5,454 nucleotides of DNA from Alphaproteobacteria bacterium (GTDB lineage: Bacteria; Pseudomonadota; Alphaproteobacteria; Rhodospirillales; Magnetospirillaceae): assembly GCA_015232485.1 (NCBI GenBank), contig JADFZP010000256.1, positions 1-5,454 of the forward strand, read 5' to 3'. Made by a program: the position numbers and the translations under genes. The stretch's first letter is position 1, and every line of letters begins with the position of its first letter. This document shows positions 1-5,406 of this stretch, one piece after another. The notes under the pieces are model-generated. The model made no database searches. It had not been told where the DNA came from and saw only the letters and a program-made list of their open reading frames with translations.

Positions 1-62
1 CGCGAAGGCGGGGACCCATGGGCGTCGAAACCGCATGGATTCCCGCCTTCGCGGGAATGACG
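1..62. repeat. Palindromic intergenic repeat, left end cut off by the window
   Basis: Positions 1-20 and 34-53 are inverted arms around a 13-nt loop. They pair throughout except for one G/T wobble (13/41) and one C/A mismatch (15/39). The right flank, GGAATGACG at 54-62, continues the familiar proteobacterial intergenic motif ending GCGGGAATGACG, so the matching left flank (CGTCATTCC-like) should lie just outside the window. It sits 14 bp past the stop codon of the cysteine-cluster gene (minus strand), so its hairpin may also end or stabilise that transcript. No U-tract can be judged because the sequence stops at base 1. The dispersed nature of the element is from general knowledge of this motif; only one copy is visible here. 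Confidence 0.7.
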
Positions 63-76
63 AAGGGGGCGACCGG

Positions 77-1024
77 TTAAGACGCGCCGAGTTCGGTTCG
101 CGCCTTGGCGATGGCGCTTTGCAGCACCTGCTCCTTGAGCAGGATGGTGTGCTCGTTGAACAGGACGGTCTTCAGCCAGTCGAAGCCGAGTTGCAGCAGC
201 GCGACGTCGTCGGTCTTGATCTCTTCGATCGAGGTGGCGTCGATTTCGTAGGTGTTGAGGAACTTGGTCTCGAAGACGAAGCGGCGGAAGGCGTCGACGT
301 CGGTGGTGGCCATGAAGAACATGCGCTTGGTCTGCTGGGTGGGCGCCTTGCCGCCGGGGCCGCCCAGCACCTTCCAAGACGACATCTTCATCAGGATGTC
401 GACCCAGCCGCGATTGACGCGCTCGTAGGGGATGGTGCCCTGCTGGTCGCGGAAGGCGCCGACGGTCATCTCCTGCGGGTCGGCGTGGCCCTGGCAATGG
501 GGTTCCTTGACCAGGAAGAAGAAGTCCTCAAGGCCCTCCATGTCCTTCATCTTCACCGAGGCCATGCCCAGCGGGTAATAGCGGCAGGTGACCGGGCGGT
601 CCTCATAGACGCCGCAGCCCTCGTCGCCGACGAAGGGGCAGGCGCCCTTGCCGTCGTCGCCGGCCATCTTCAGCTTGGCGACCGGCAGGTCGGCCTTGTC
701 GAAAATCGCCGGCACGGTGTATTGCGCCAGGAATTCGGCGGGGCGCACGCCCAGGCGGCTCGACAGGCGCAGGATGTCCATCGGCGTCATGGTGATGTCG
801 GCGCCGTGGCAGCAGCGGTTCCAGCACGATACGCCCTTGTGGCAGCGGAACGCGAAGTCATCGGTGCCGGTCAGGCGCACCGGGGTGACGGGGTTGGCCG
901 ACAGCACCCGCACCGCGTCGAACACCTCGACCTCGACGTCCAGGCCGTTGATGTCGGGGCGCAGGGCCAAAAGATCGACCTCGTCCTGTTCCTCGTCTTC
1001 ACTGCTGCGCGGGGCGTCGTTCAT
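77..1024 (-). CDS. YkgJ-family cysteine-cluster protein (putative Zn- or Fe-S-binding), 315 aa
   Basis: The protein carries the CxxCxxCC-type cluster of the YkgJ family (putative zinc- or iron-chelating domain). Visible elements are F-R-C61 followed by C67, C71 and C72 in CHKGVSCWNRCC, then C129-P-F, G-C137-x-V-Y, and R-P-V-T-C147-R-Y-Y-P. An additional C177-Q-G-H180 lies further on. That gives eight cysteines, all within residues 61-177. The N-terminus is acidic (about residues 8-17), and about 135 mostly helical, cysteine-free residues follow the cluster, making it longer than many family members. No signal peptide or membrane segment is seen, so it is probably cytoplasmic. The ATG at 1024 has an AAGGA ribosome site about 8 nt upstream. 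It follows aprA in the same orientation, but a strong terminator separates them, so it probably has its own promoter. The biochemical role is unknown; metal-centre handling for AprB is only a contextual guess. Confidence 0.85.
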   Translation of the reverse strand: MNDAPRSSEDEEQDEVDLLALRPDINGLDVEVEVFDAVRVLSANPVTPVRLTGTDDFAFRCHKGVSCWNRCCHGADITMTPMDILRLSSRLGVRPAEFLAQYTVPAIFDKADLPVAKLKMAGDDGKGACPFVGDEGCGVYEDRPVTCRYYPLGMASVKMKDMEGLEDFFFLVKEPHCQGHADPQEMTVGAFRDQQGTIPYERVNRGWVDILMKMSSWKVLGGPGGKAPTQQTKRMFFMATTDVDAFRRFVFETKFLNTYEIDATSIEEIKTDDVALLQLGFDWLKTVLFNEHTILLKEQVLQSAIAKARTELGAS

Positions 1025-1065
1025 GGTCGTCCTTTCGGTGGGGCGGTACTAGGTCAGTCTGACAG

Positions 1066-1097
1066 AAAAAAGGGGCGCCGGGCAATCCCGACGCCCC
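1066..1097 (-). terminator. Rho-independent terminator of aprBA
   Basis: Read on the minus strand, 1097-1087 and 1082-1072 form an 11-bp GC-rich stem (GGGGCGUCGGG / CCCGGCGCCCC, one G-U pair) with a 4-nt loop. Six U residues follow (A run at 1066-1071 on the plus strand). It starts 24 bp after the aprA stop and ends 41 bp before the ATG of the cysteine-cluster gene, so it should close the aprBA transcript and limit read-through. Confidence 0.9.
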
Positions 1098-1120
1098 CCT
1101 TCATTGGAAGCGGACGAAGC

Positions 1121-3046
1121 TTAGTGAGCGCCGCCGCCGTAGAACTTCTCGACCAGATCGACATGCATGATCTTGCGCATGTGCCACTCGCCCGTATCCG
1201 GGTCGATGCGCGAGTTCACGAACGCCTTCCACTCGGCTTCGTTCAGCTTCGGGAAGTCCGAACGATAGTAGAAGCCCGGGTAACGGGTCTCTTCGCGGAA
1301 CATGATGTGACGCAGATGCGCCTCGGCCGCGATGATGCGGTGATAGTTTTCCCAGGCGCGCATCAGCTCGTGCAGATCCTTCGCACGCATCTTCTGGCTG
1401 TCGACCTTCAGCATGGTCAACAGATGCAGGCCCTGGTCGAGGAAGACCTTGTTGGTCTGGTAGTAGGTGGACACGCCGGCCACATACTCGTCCATCAGCT
1501 TCTGCAAACGCATCTGCAGGAGGCGCGGGAGGATGTAGAACGGGTTGACGTCCTCGGCGGTGGTCTTGTCCTTGTGCTCGAGGTAGTTGCGGACGGGCTT
1601 GTAGATCTCTTCCGCGACCTCGGCGACGCTCTTCTTGAACTCAGGCTTGTAGCCCGCGTTGTCCTTGACGAAGCGGACCATGTTCTTGGCCGCGATGCGG
1701 CCTTCGGCATGCGAACCCGACGAGAACTTGTGGCCAGAGGCGCCAACGCCGTCACCGGCGGTGAACAGGCCCTTCACCGTGGTCATGCGGTTGTAGCCCC
1801 ACTTCCACTCGGCCGGGCTGTTCATGTCCTCGGGACCGGACACCCAGATGCCCGAGCAGCCGGAATGCGAGCCGAGCAGGTAGGGCTCGGTCGGCATCAG
1901 CTCGGAGACGTTCTGCTCGGGGCGGATGTTCATGCCCGCCCAGACGCCGGCTTGGCCGATGCACATGTCGAGGAAGTCTTCCCAGGCCTCGGCTTCGAGA
2001 TGCTTGATCTCTTGCGGGGTCATGGTTTCCGCCAGCTTCTTCATCGCCGTCGGGGTGTCCATGATGATCGGGCCGCGGCCTTCCTTCATTTCCTTGAGCA
2101 TGGCGTGATTGCGCAGGCAGGTCGGAACGACGGCGGCCCGGTCATAGGGCGCGAAGTCGGCCAGCATGTCGGCGTTCTTGATCACGTAGTTTTCGCCGTA
2201 GCCGTTGGTGGCCTGCGACTTGAACAGCAGGAACCAGGCGCCGACGGGGCCGTAACCGTCCTTGAAACGGGCCGGCACGAAGCGGTTTTCCATCATGGTC
2301 AGCTCGGCGCCGACCTCGGCCGCCATGGCGTAGGTCGAACCGGCGTTCCACACGGGATACCAGGTGCGGCCCATGCCCTCGCCGGTCGAGCGCGGACGGA
2401 AGATGTTCACCGCGCCGCCGCAGCAGTTCAGGATGGTGTTGGCCTTGAAGACGTACAGCTTGTGCTCGCGCACCGAGAAGCCCACCGCGCCGGCGATCCG
2501 GTTCGGGGTGTTCTTGTCGAGCAGCAGCTTCACGATGAAGCAACGCTCGATGATGTTGTCGATGCCCAGGGCCTTCTTGGCGGCTTCCGCGACGATGGTC
2601 TTGTAACCCTCGCCGTTGATCATGATCTGCCACTTGCCCGAACGGACCGGCTTGCCGCCGTCCTTCAGCAACACGCCCTCGGAACCCTTTTCCTTCCAGA
2701 TCGGAAGGCCCCATTCCTCGAACAGGTGGACCGAGTCGTCGACGTGGCGACCCACGTCGAACACCAGATCGTCACGGGTGATGCCCATCAGATCCGCCGA
2801 CACCATGCGGCAGTAATCCTTGGTATCCCGATCGGGGCCCAGATAGGTGTTGATCGCCGACAGACCCATCGCGACGGCGCCCGAACGGTCCAGCGCGGCC
2901 TTGTCGACCAGAGTGATCTTCATGTTGTCGCCGGCCCAGCGCTTGGCCTCGTAGGCCGCGCCGCACGAAGCCATACCACCACCGATCAGCAGAATGTCGG
3001 TGTTGATCTCGACGACTTCGGGATTACCGAAAGTGAAATCGGACAT
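1121..3046 (-). CDS. aprA: Adenylylsulfate (APS) reductase, alpha (FAD) subunit, 641 aa
   Basis: This is the catalytic flavoprotein subunit of dissimilatory APS reductase, interconverting APS with sulfite plus AMP in the cytoplasm. It belongs to the fumarate reductase/succinate dehydrogenase flavoprotein superfamily. The N-terminal Rossmann dinucleotide site is visible (ILLIGGGMASCGAA, residues 18-31), followed by LVDKAALDRSGAVAMGLSAIN (46-66) near the FAD. The C-terminal FAD segment is LFTAGDGVGASGHKFSSGSH (427-446). R260 in RFVPARFKDGYGPVG and H394 in LLGSHSGCSGIW are the likely equivalents of the substrate-binding Arg and His of the Archaeoglobus enzyme; this is by motif and not by computed alignment. 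There is no flavin-linking His-Ser motif, consistent with the non-covalent FAD of this family. The length is normal and no break is seen. The ATG at 3046 is preceded by GGGGAAG with suitable spacing. It lies 31 bp after aprB, so the two form an operon. Confidence 0.97.
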   Translation of the reverse strand: MSDFTFGNPEVVEINTDILLIGGGMASCGAAYEAKRWAGDNMKITLVDKAALDRSGAVAMGLSAINTYLGPDRDTKDYCRMVSADLMGITRDDLVFDVGRHVDDSVHLFEEWGLPIWKEKGSEGVLLKDGGKPVRSGKWQIMINGEGYKTIVAEAAKKALGIDNIIERCFIVKLLLDKNTPNRIAGAVGFSVREHKLYVFKANTILNCCGGAVNIFRPRSTGEGMGRTWYPVWNAGSTYAMAAEVGAELTMMENRFVPARFKDGYGPVGAWFLLFKSQATNGYGENYVIKNADMLADFAPYDRAAVVPTCLRNHAMLKEMKEGRGPIIMDTPTAMKKLAETMTPQEIKHLEAEAWEDFLDMCIGQAGVWAGMNIRPEQNVSELMPTEPYLLGSHSGCSGIWVSGPEDMNSPAEWKWGYNRMTTVKGLFTAGDGVGASGHKFSSGSHAEGRIAAKNMVRFVKDNAGYKPEFKKSVAEVAEEIYKPVRNYLEHKDKTTAEDVNPFYILPRLLQMRLQKLMDEYVAGVSTYYQTNKVFLDQGLHLLTMLKVDSQKMRAKDLHELMRAWENYHRIIAAEAHLRHIMFREETRYPGFYYRSDFPKLNEAEWKAFVNSRIDPDTGEWHMRKIMHVDLVEKFYGGGAH

Positions 3047-3077
3047 TGTTACTTCCCCTTTTTCGTATGCCGGCGGC

Positions 3078-3500
3078 TCAGATGGTCGGCAGGGTCTTGC
3101 CGGTCTCGGTGAACAGGAGGTTGCTGTTCAGGTCAGCCGCCTCGGGCTTGCCGCCGTAGGGATCGATCGAGCCCACCGGGGTGGTGCGAACCGGGAACTT
3201 GAAGCGCTTCACTTCGCCGTCGCGGAACTTGATGGTCCACATGATGGTGGTGTCGGTGCGCATCGGAATGACGGCGCCGCCCATCGGGACGAAGTCTTGA
3301 TACGCGCGAACCTCGATGGCCTGCTGCGGGCAAGCCTTGACGCAGCATTGGCATTCCCAGCACTGCTCGGGCTCTTGATTGAAAGCCTTCATGCGCGTGG
3401 TGTCGAGCTTCATCAGATTGTTCGGGCAGATGTACATGCAGGCCGTGACCTGTCCGCCCTTGCAGCCGTCGCACTTATCAGTGTGCACGAACGTAGGCAT
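3078..3500 (-). CDS. aprB: Adenylylsulfate (APS) reductase, beta (two [4Fe-4S]) subunit, 140 aa
   Basis: This is the electron-transfer subunit that partners AprA. The ferredoxin-like N-terminal half holds two cysteine sets: C10, C13, C21, C25 (CDGCKGG...ACMYICPNN) and C47, C50, C53, C57 (CWECQCCVKACPQQ). These are expected to bind two [4Fe-4S] clusters in the crossed manner of 2[4Fe-4S] ferredoxins. W48 in CWEC matches the tryptophan (Trp-B48 in Archaeoglobus fulgidus) placed between a cluster and the FAD of AprA. C52 is a ninth cysteine outside the standard pattern. Residues about 62-105 form the beta-rich middle, and the tail (about 106-140) is expected to wrap around AprA. The ATG at 3500 has a strong AGGAGAGG ribosome site directly upstream. 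It is first in the aprBA operon, with a roughly 130-nt leader if the suggested promoter is right. The membrane electron partner (QmoABC or AprM) is not in the window. Confidence 0.96.
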   Translation of the reverse strand: MPTFVHTDKCDGCKGGQVTACMYICPNNLMKLDTTRMKAFNQEPEQCWECQCCVKACPQQAIEVRAYQDFVPMGGAVIPMRTDTTIMWTIKFRDGEVKRFKFPVRTTPVGSIDPYGGKPEAADLNSNLLFTETGKTLPTI

Positions 3501-3531
3501 ATCCCTCTCCTGTCACTCTGGTGTTCTGGGC

Positions 3532-3561
3532 CGCAGACCCGCCGGGGTCGTGGGGACTGCG
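3532..3561 (-). promoter_or_regulatory. Inverted repeat in the aprB leader
   Basis: CGCAGACCC (3532-3540) and GGGACTGCG (3553-3561) are inverted arms matching at 8 of 9 positions around a 12-nt loop. They lie 32-61 nt before the aprB start. A shorter competing hairpin, GACCC/GGGTC (3536-3540 with 3545-3549), shares the left arm, so the two folds exclude each other. It could be an mRNA leader structure or a protein site. The function is not known, and chance pairing in GC-rich DNA is possible. Confidence 0.35.
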
Positions 3562-3617
3562 CATGAGTCTGACGTGTGTCGAACCGCATCGGCCGAGGCC
3601 TCGCGGCTTTTACCCCT

Positions 3618-3665
3618 TACATTCACATTTACTGGTACATTAGATTTACGTTTTATGAGAGTCAA
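3618..3665. promoter_or_regulatory. AT-rich divergent promoter region with tandem direct repeat
   Basis: In an otherwise GC-rich window, about 3609-3670 is distinctly AT-rich and lies between divergent aprB and the pyrophosphohydrolase gene. It holds two near-identical units, TACATTCACATTTAC (3618-3632) and TACATTAGATTTAC (3636-3649), about 18 bp apart, as expected for a regulator binding on one face of the helix. A possible sigma70 promoter towards aprB is TTGACT (3660-3665, minus strand) and TCTAAT (3639-3644, minus strand); each box matches the consensus 5 of 6, but the spacer is only 15 nt. Towards the plus-strand gene, TTTACT (3629-3634) and TTTTAT (3651-3656) with a 16-nt spacer are a weak candidate. 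The repeats overlap both proposals. The repeats are seen directly; the promoter and operator roles are inference. Confidence 0.45.
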
Positions 3666-3677
3666 ATCGTATTCGCC

Positions 3678-3684
3678 GAGGAGG
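3678..3684 (+). promoter_or_regulatory. Ribosome binding site that favours the 3697 start
   Basis: GAGGAGG is a near-perfect Shine-Dalgarno sequence 12 nt before the ATG at 3697, somewhat far but usable. It lies inside the reading frame of the alternative in-frame ATG at 3655, which has only AT-rich DNA in front of it, so the downstream start is preferred. Confidence 0.6.
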
Positions 3685-3696
3685 CCGCGCCCCGCC

Positions 3697-4053
3697 ATGC
3701 CCGAGACGCTTTCCAATCTGACCCGACAGCTCGTCGCGTTTCGCGACGCCCGCGACTGGCGGCGATTCCACACGCTCAAGAACCTGATGGTGTCGCTGAA
3801 CCTGGAGGTCGCCGAGCTTCTGGAGCTCGCGCAGTGGAAGGAGGATGCCGAGCTGGACGCGGCGCTGTCCGACGAGGCCTTCAAGGCCAAGCTGTCCGAA
3901 GAATGCGCCGACATCCTGCTCTATCTTCTCCTGGTCTGCGAAAAGGCGGGCCTCGATCTGGCCGAGGCCGCCCAGTCCAAAATCGAGCGAAACGCCGCGA
4001 AATATCCCGTCGAGAAATCTCGCGGCAACGCTCGAAAGTATACCGAACTCTGA
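3697..4053 (+). CDS. DCTPP1/MazG-like nucleotide pyrophosphohydrolase, 118 aa
   Basis: This is a small all-alpha NTP pyrophosphatase of the MazG-like superfamily, closest in appearance to the dCTP pyrophosphatase (DCTPP1/RS21-C6) type. Such enzymes cleave (d)NTPs, often non-canonical ones, to the monophosphate and pyrophosphate. The metal-binding pattern is present: E37-V-A-E40, then 28 residues, then E69-C-A-D72, matching ExxE...ExxD. Also typical are R19-D-W (residues 19-21) with F-H-T-L-K-N-L (24-30), the QWK at 46-48, and the C-terminal N-x-x-K-Y-P...R-K-Y-T-E-L ending. The ATG at 3697 gives the usual family length; an ATG at 3655 would add 14 arginine- and proline-rich residues without a ribosome site. 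It is the only plus-strand gene here, divergent from aprB and convergent with sat, with 1 bp between the two stop codons. Exact substrate and any link to sulfur metabolism are unknown; house-cleaning is the default expectation. Confidence 0.9.
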   Translation: MPETLSNLTRQLVAFRDARDWRRFHTLKNLMVSLNLEVAELLELAQWKEDAELDAALSDEAFKAKLSEECADILLYLLLVCEKAGLDLAEAAQSKIERNAAKYPVEKSRGNARKYTEL

Positions 4054-4054
4054 C

Positions 4055-5227
4055 CTACTTCAGGCTTTGATAGTAGTCGCTGAGAATGGCGACCACTTCG
4101 GGGCGGCTGAATTCCGGGGGAATGGGGACGCCGTTGGCCAACATGTCGCGCTGCTTGGTGCCCGAGATGTTGATGCGGTCCTCATTGCCGTGCGGGCAGG
4201 TCTTGGCGGTGGCCATGCCGTAGCACTTCTTGCAATAGAAGGTGATGTCGATCTTCAGCGCCTGGGTGACCAGGGCGCCGGGCCACAGCGTGTCGAAGAT
4301 GTGCTGGGCGTCGAACGGGCCGTAATAGTCGCCCACGCCGGCGTGGTCGCGGCCGACGATCAGGTGCGAGCAGCCGAAATTCTGGCGCAGGGTGGCGTGC
4401 AGCAACGCCTCGCGCGGGCCGGCATAGCGCATCTCGATCGGGTAACCGCCCTGGATCGCGGTGCCGGGGACGAAGTAGTGGTCGACCATCGCCTGGATCG
4501 CCTTGACGCGGGTCTCGGCGGGGATGTCGCCTTCCTTCAGCTTGCCCAACACCTGATGGATGAACACGCCGTCGGTGACCTCGATGGCGATCTTGGCCAA
4601 GTGTTCATGGCTGCGGTGCATCGGGTTGCGGGTCTGGAAGGCGGCGACGCGCGACCAACCCTTCTCGGCGAACAGCGCGCGGGTCTCGGCGGGGCGCAGG
4701 TAAAGGCCCGCATATTTGGTCGGGTACTCGCCCTCGGACAGCGCGAGCACGCGGCCGGCCAAGTTCACCGGACCCTGGGCCATCACCTTGGCGACGCCGG
4801 GATGCTTGGGATCGGTGGTGCGGTAGATGTGCTGGCATTCGAAGGCGCGATCGATCTCGTATTTCTCGCTGACCTCGAGGATCGCCATGATCTCGCCCGA
4901 CTCGGCGTCGACCAGGGCCACTTCCTCGCCCTCGGCGATCGAATCGGCGAGCGCCTGATCGACCGACAGCGTGACGGGGATCGGCCAGAACAGGCCGGCC
5001 TGGGTCTTCATCTCGGCGCAGACGCCGTGCCAGTCCGCCTTGCCCATGAAGCCGTCGAGCGGCGTGTAGGCGCCCATCGCGAACAGCACGACGTCGGACG
5101 TCTCCAGGCTCCGCATCGGAACCTTCTTCAGCTTCGCGGCGCGGGCCTTCTGTTCGGCGCGCTCGATCTCGGGAACCAGCAGCGGCTTGAGTTCCCCGCC
5201 GCCATGGGGCGGAACCAGCTTGGACAT
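4055..5227 (-). CDS. sat: Sulfate adenylyltransferase (ATP sulfurylase), dissimilatory type, 390 aa
   Basis: It catalyses ATP + sulfate = APS + pyrophosphate; in sulfur oxidisers it runs towards ATP. It is the single-chain Sat family and not the CysDN type, and there is no fused APS kinase. The N-terminal PUA-like domain spans about residues 1-165 and the catalytic domain about 170-325. The catalytic domain has QTRNPMHRSHEH (198-209, the QxRNPxHxxH nucleotide site) and GRDHAGVGDYYGPFD (292-306). C332, C335 and C344 with nearby H346 (YCKKCYGM...TCPHG) resemble the zinc site of bacterial and archaeal Sat, and ISGTKQRDML (354-363) is typical of the C-terminal part. The chosen ATG at 5227 has GGGAGAAG just upstream and starts MSKLVPPHGG as in relatives. 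An in-frame ATG at 5296 would add 23 arginine-rich residues and has no clear ribosome site. It is same-strand with aprBA but separated from it by the opposing pyrophosphohydrolase gene. Confidence 0.96.
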   Translation of the reverse strand: MSKLVPPHGGGELKPLLVPEIERAEQKARAAKLKKVPMRSLETSDVVLFAMGAYTPLDGFMGKADWHGVCAEMKTQAGLFWPIPVTLSVDQALADSIAEGEEVALVDAESGEIMAILEVSEKYEIDRAFECQHIYRTTDPKHPGVAKVMAQGPVNLAGRVLALSEGEYPTKYAGLYLRPAETRALFAEKGWSRVAAFQTRNPMHRSHEHLAKIAIEVTDGVFIHQVLGKLKEGDIPAETRVKAIQAMVDHYFVPGTAIQGGYPIEMRYAGPREALLHATLRQNFGCSHLIVGRDHAGVGDYYGPFDAQHIFDTLWPGALVTQALKIDITFYCKKCYGMATAKTCPHGNEDRINISGTKQRDMLANGVPIPPEFSRPEVVAILSDYYQSLK

Positions 5228-5284
5228 CGATCTTCTCCCTCTCGTCGGTCGGTTCGGGACTTTCGCCCGATTTCGCCTCGACCG

Positions 5285-5323
5285 ACTATATGCCATTCAT
5301 CTCAACAAGAAAACCCTAATATA
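5285..5323 (-). promoter_or_regulatory. Candidate promoter region of sat
   Basis: The stretch 5271-5330 is AT-richer than its surroundings and directly precedes sat. Two minus-strand hexamers resemble a -10 box: TATAGT (5285-5290) and TATATT (5318-5323), each 5 of 6 to consensus. Neither has a convincing -35 at the usual distance; TTTTCT at 5309-5314 is the best for the first, with an 18-nt spacer. If TATAGT is used, the leader would be about 50 nt. A small inverted repeat, TCGGG/CCCGA (5254-5258 with 5266-5270), lies within that leader. An activator-dependent promoter would explain the missing -35, but this is inference. Confidence 0.3.
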
Positions 5324-5346
5324 GCTGTACTTTCGGGCGGTGGCCC

Positions 5347-5370
5347 CCACCCCCTTTGGGGGCGGGGTGG
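5347..5370. repeat. GC-rich inverted repeat upstream of sat
   Basis: CCACCCC (5347-5353) and GGGGTGG (5364-5370) are perfect 7-bp arms. An alternative fold pairs CCCCC (5350-5354) with GGGGG (5358-5362) around TTT. On the plus strand TCCTTTGTT follows, a weak U-rich tail, but no plus-strand gene precedes it closely. It could be a small intergenic repeat or part of a bidirectional transcription stop. Confidence 0.4.
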
Positions 5371-5382
5371 TCCTTTGTTACC

Positions 5383-5406
5383 GGCGAGCCGATAAATCGG
5401 CTCGCC
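5383..5406. repeat. Perfect 11-bp inverted repeat, possible terminator
   Basis: GGCGAGCCGAT (5383-5393) and ATCGGCTCGCC (5396-5406) are exact inverted copies separated by AA, so a stable hairpin with a TAAA tetraloop is expected. No T-run follows on either strand, so it is not a textbook Rho-independent terminator. It begins immediately after the tandem stop TGATGA of a possible minus-strand gene entering from the right edge, a position that fits a transcript-end hairpin. Confidence 0.5.

Noticed and set aside
1053..1063. Palindrome GTCAGTCTGAC upstream of the cysteine-cluster gene, with AGTCTGAC recurring at 3565-3572
   Set aside because: It could be an operator, but the second copy is only half of the palindrome and sits in a different context, so a shared site is not supported.
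35..3112. Plus-strand open frame of 1025 codons opposite the cysteine-cluster gene and aprA
   Set aside because: It covers two clearly identified minus-strand genes and the terminator between them. The translation is rich in His, Arg, Gly, Val and Leu with no recognisable domain, as expected from the antisense of GC-rich codons.
3594..3603. Perfect 10-bp palindrome CGAGGCCTCG upstream of aprB
   Set aside because: It has no loop and no repeat elsewhere in the region; self-complementary decamers of G/C are common in such DNA.
3563..3643. 26-codon plus-strand small ORF (MSLTCVEPHR...) in the divergent region
   Set aside because: It has no good ribosome site, resembles nothing I know, and lies over the regulatory repeats; short frames of this size are expected by chance.
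3379..3696. Long upstream extension of the pyrophosphohydrolase frame
   Set aside because: It overlaps aprB on the opposite strand and the promoter region. The conserved protein begins only after 3697, where a Shine-Dalgarno sequence is present.
5228..5296. 23-residue N-terminal extension of Sat from the ATG at 5296
   Set aside because: It is arginine-rich, unlike Sat N-termini, and crosses the putative promoter and leader. A good ribosome site precedes the ATG at 5227.
3845..5395. Plus-strand open frame of 516 codons opposite sat
   Set aside because: It begins inside the pyrophosphohydrolase gene, runs antisense to all of sat and has no family motif or ribosome site; it reflects the lack of AT-rich stop codons in this composition.
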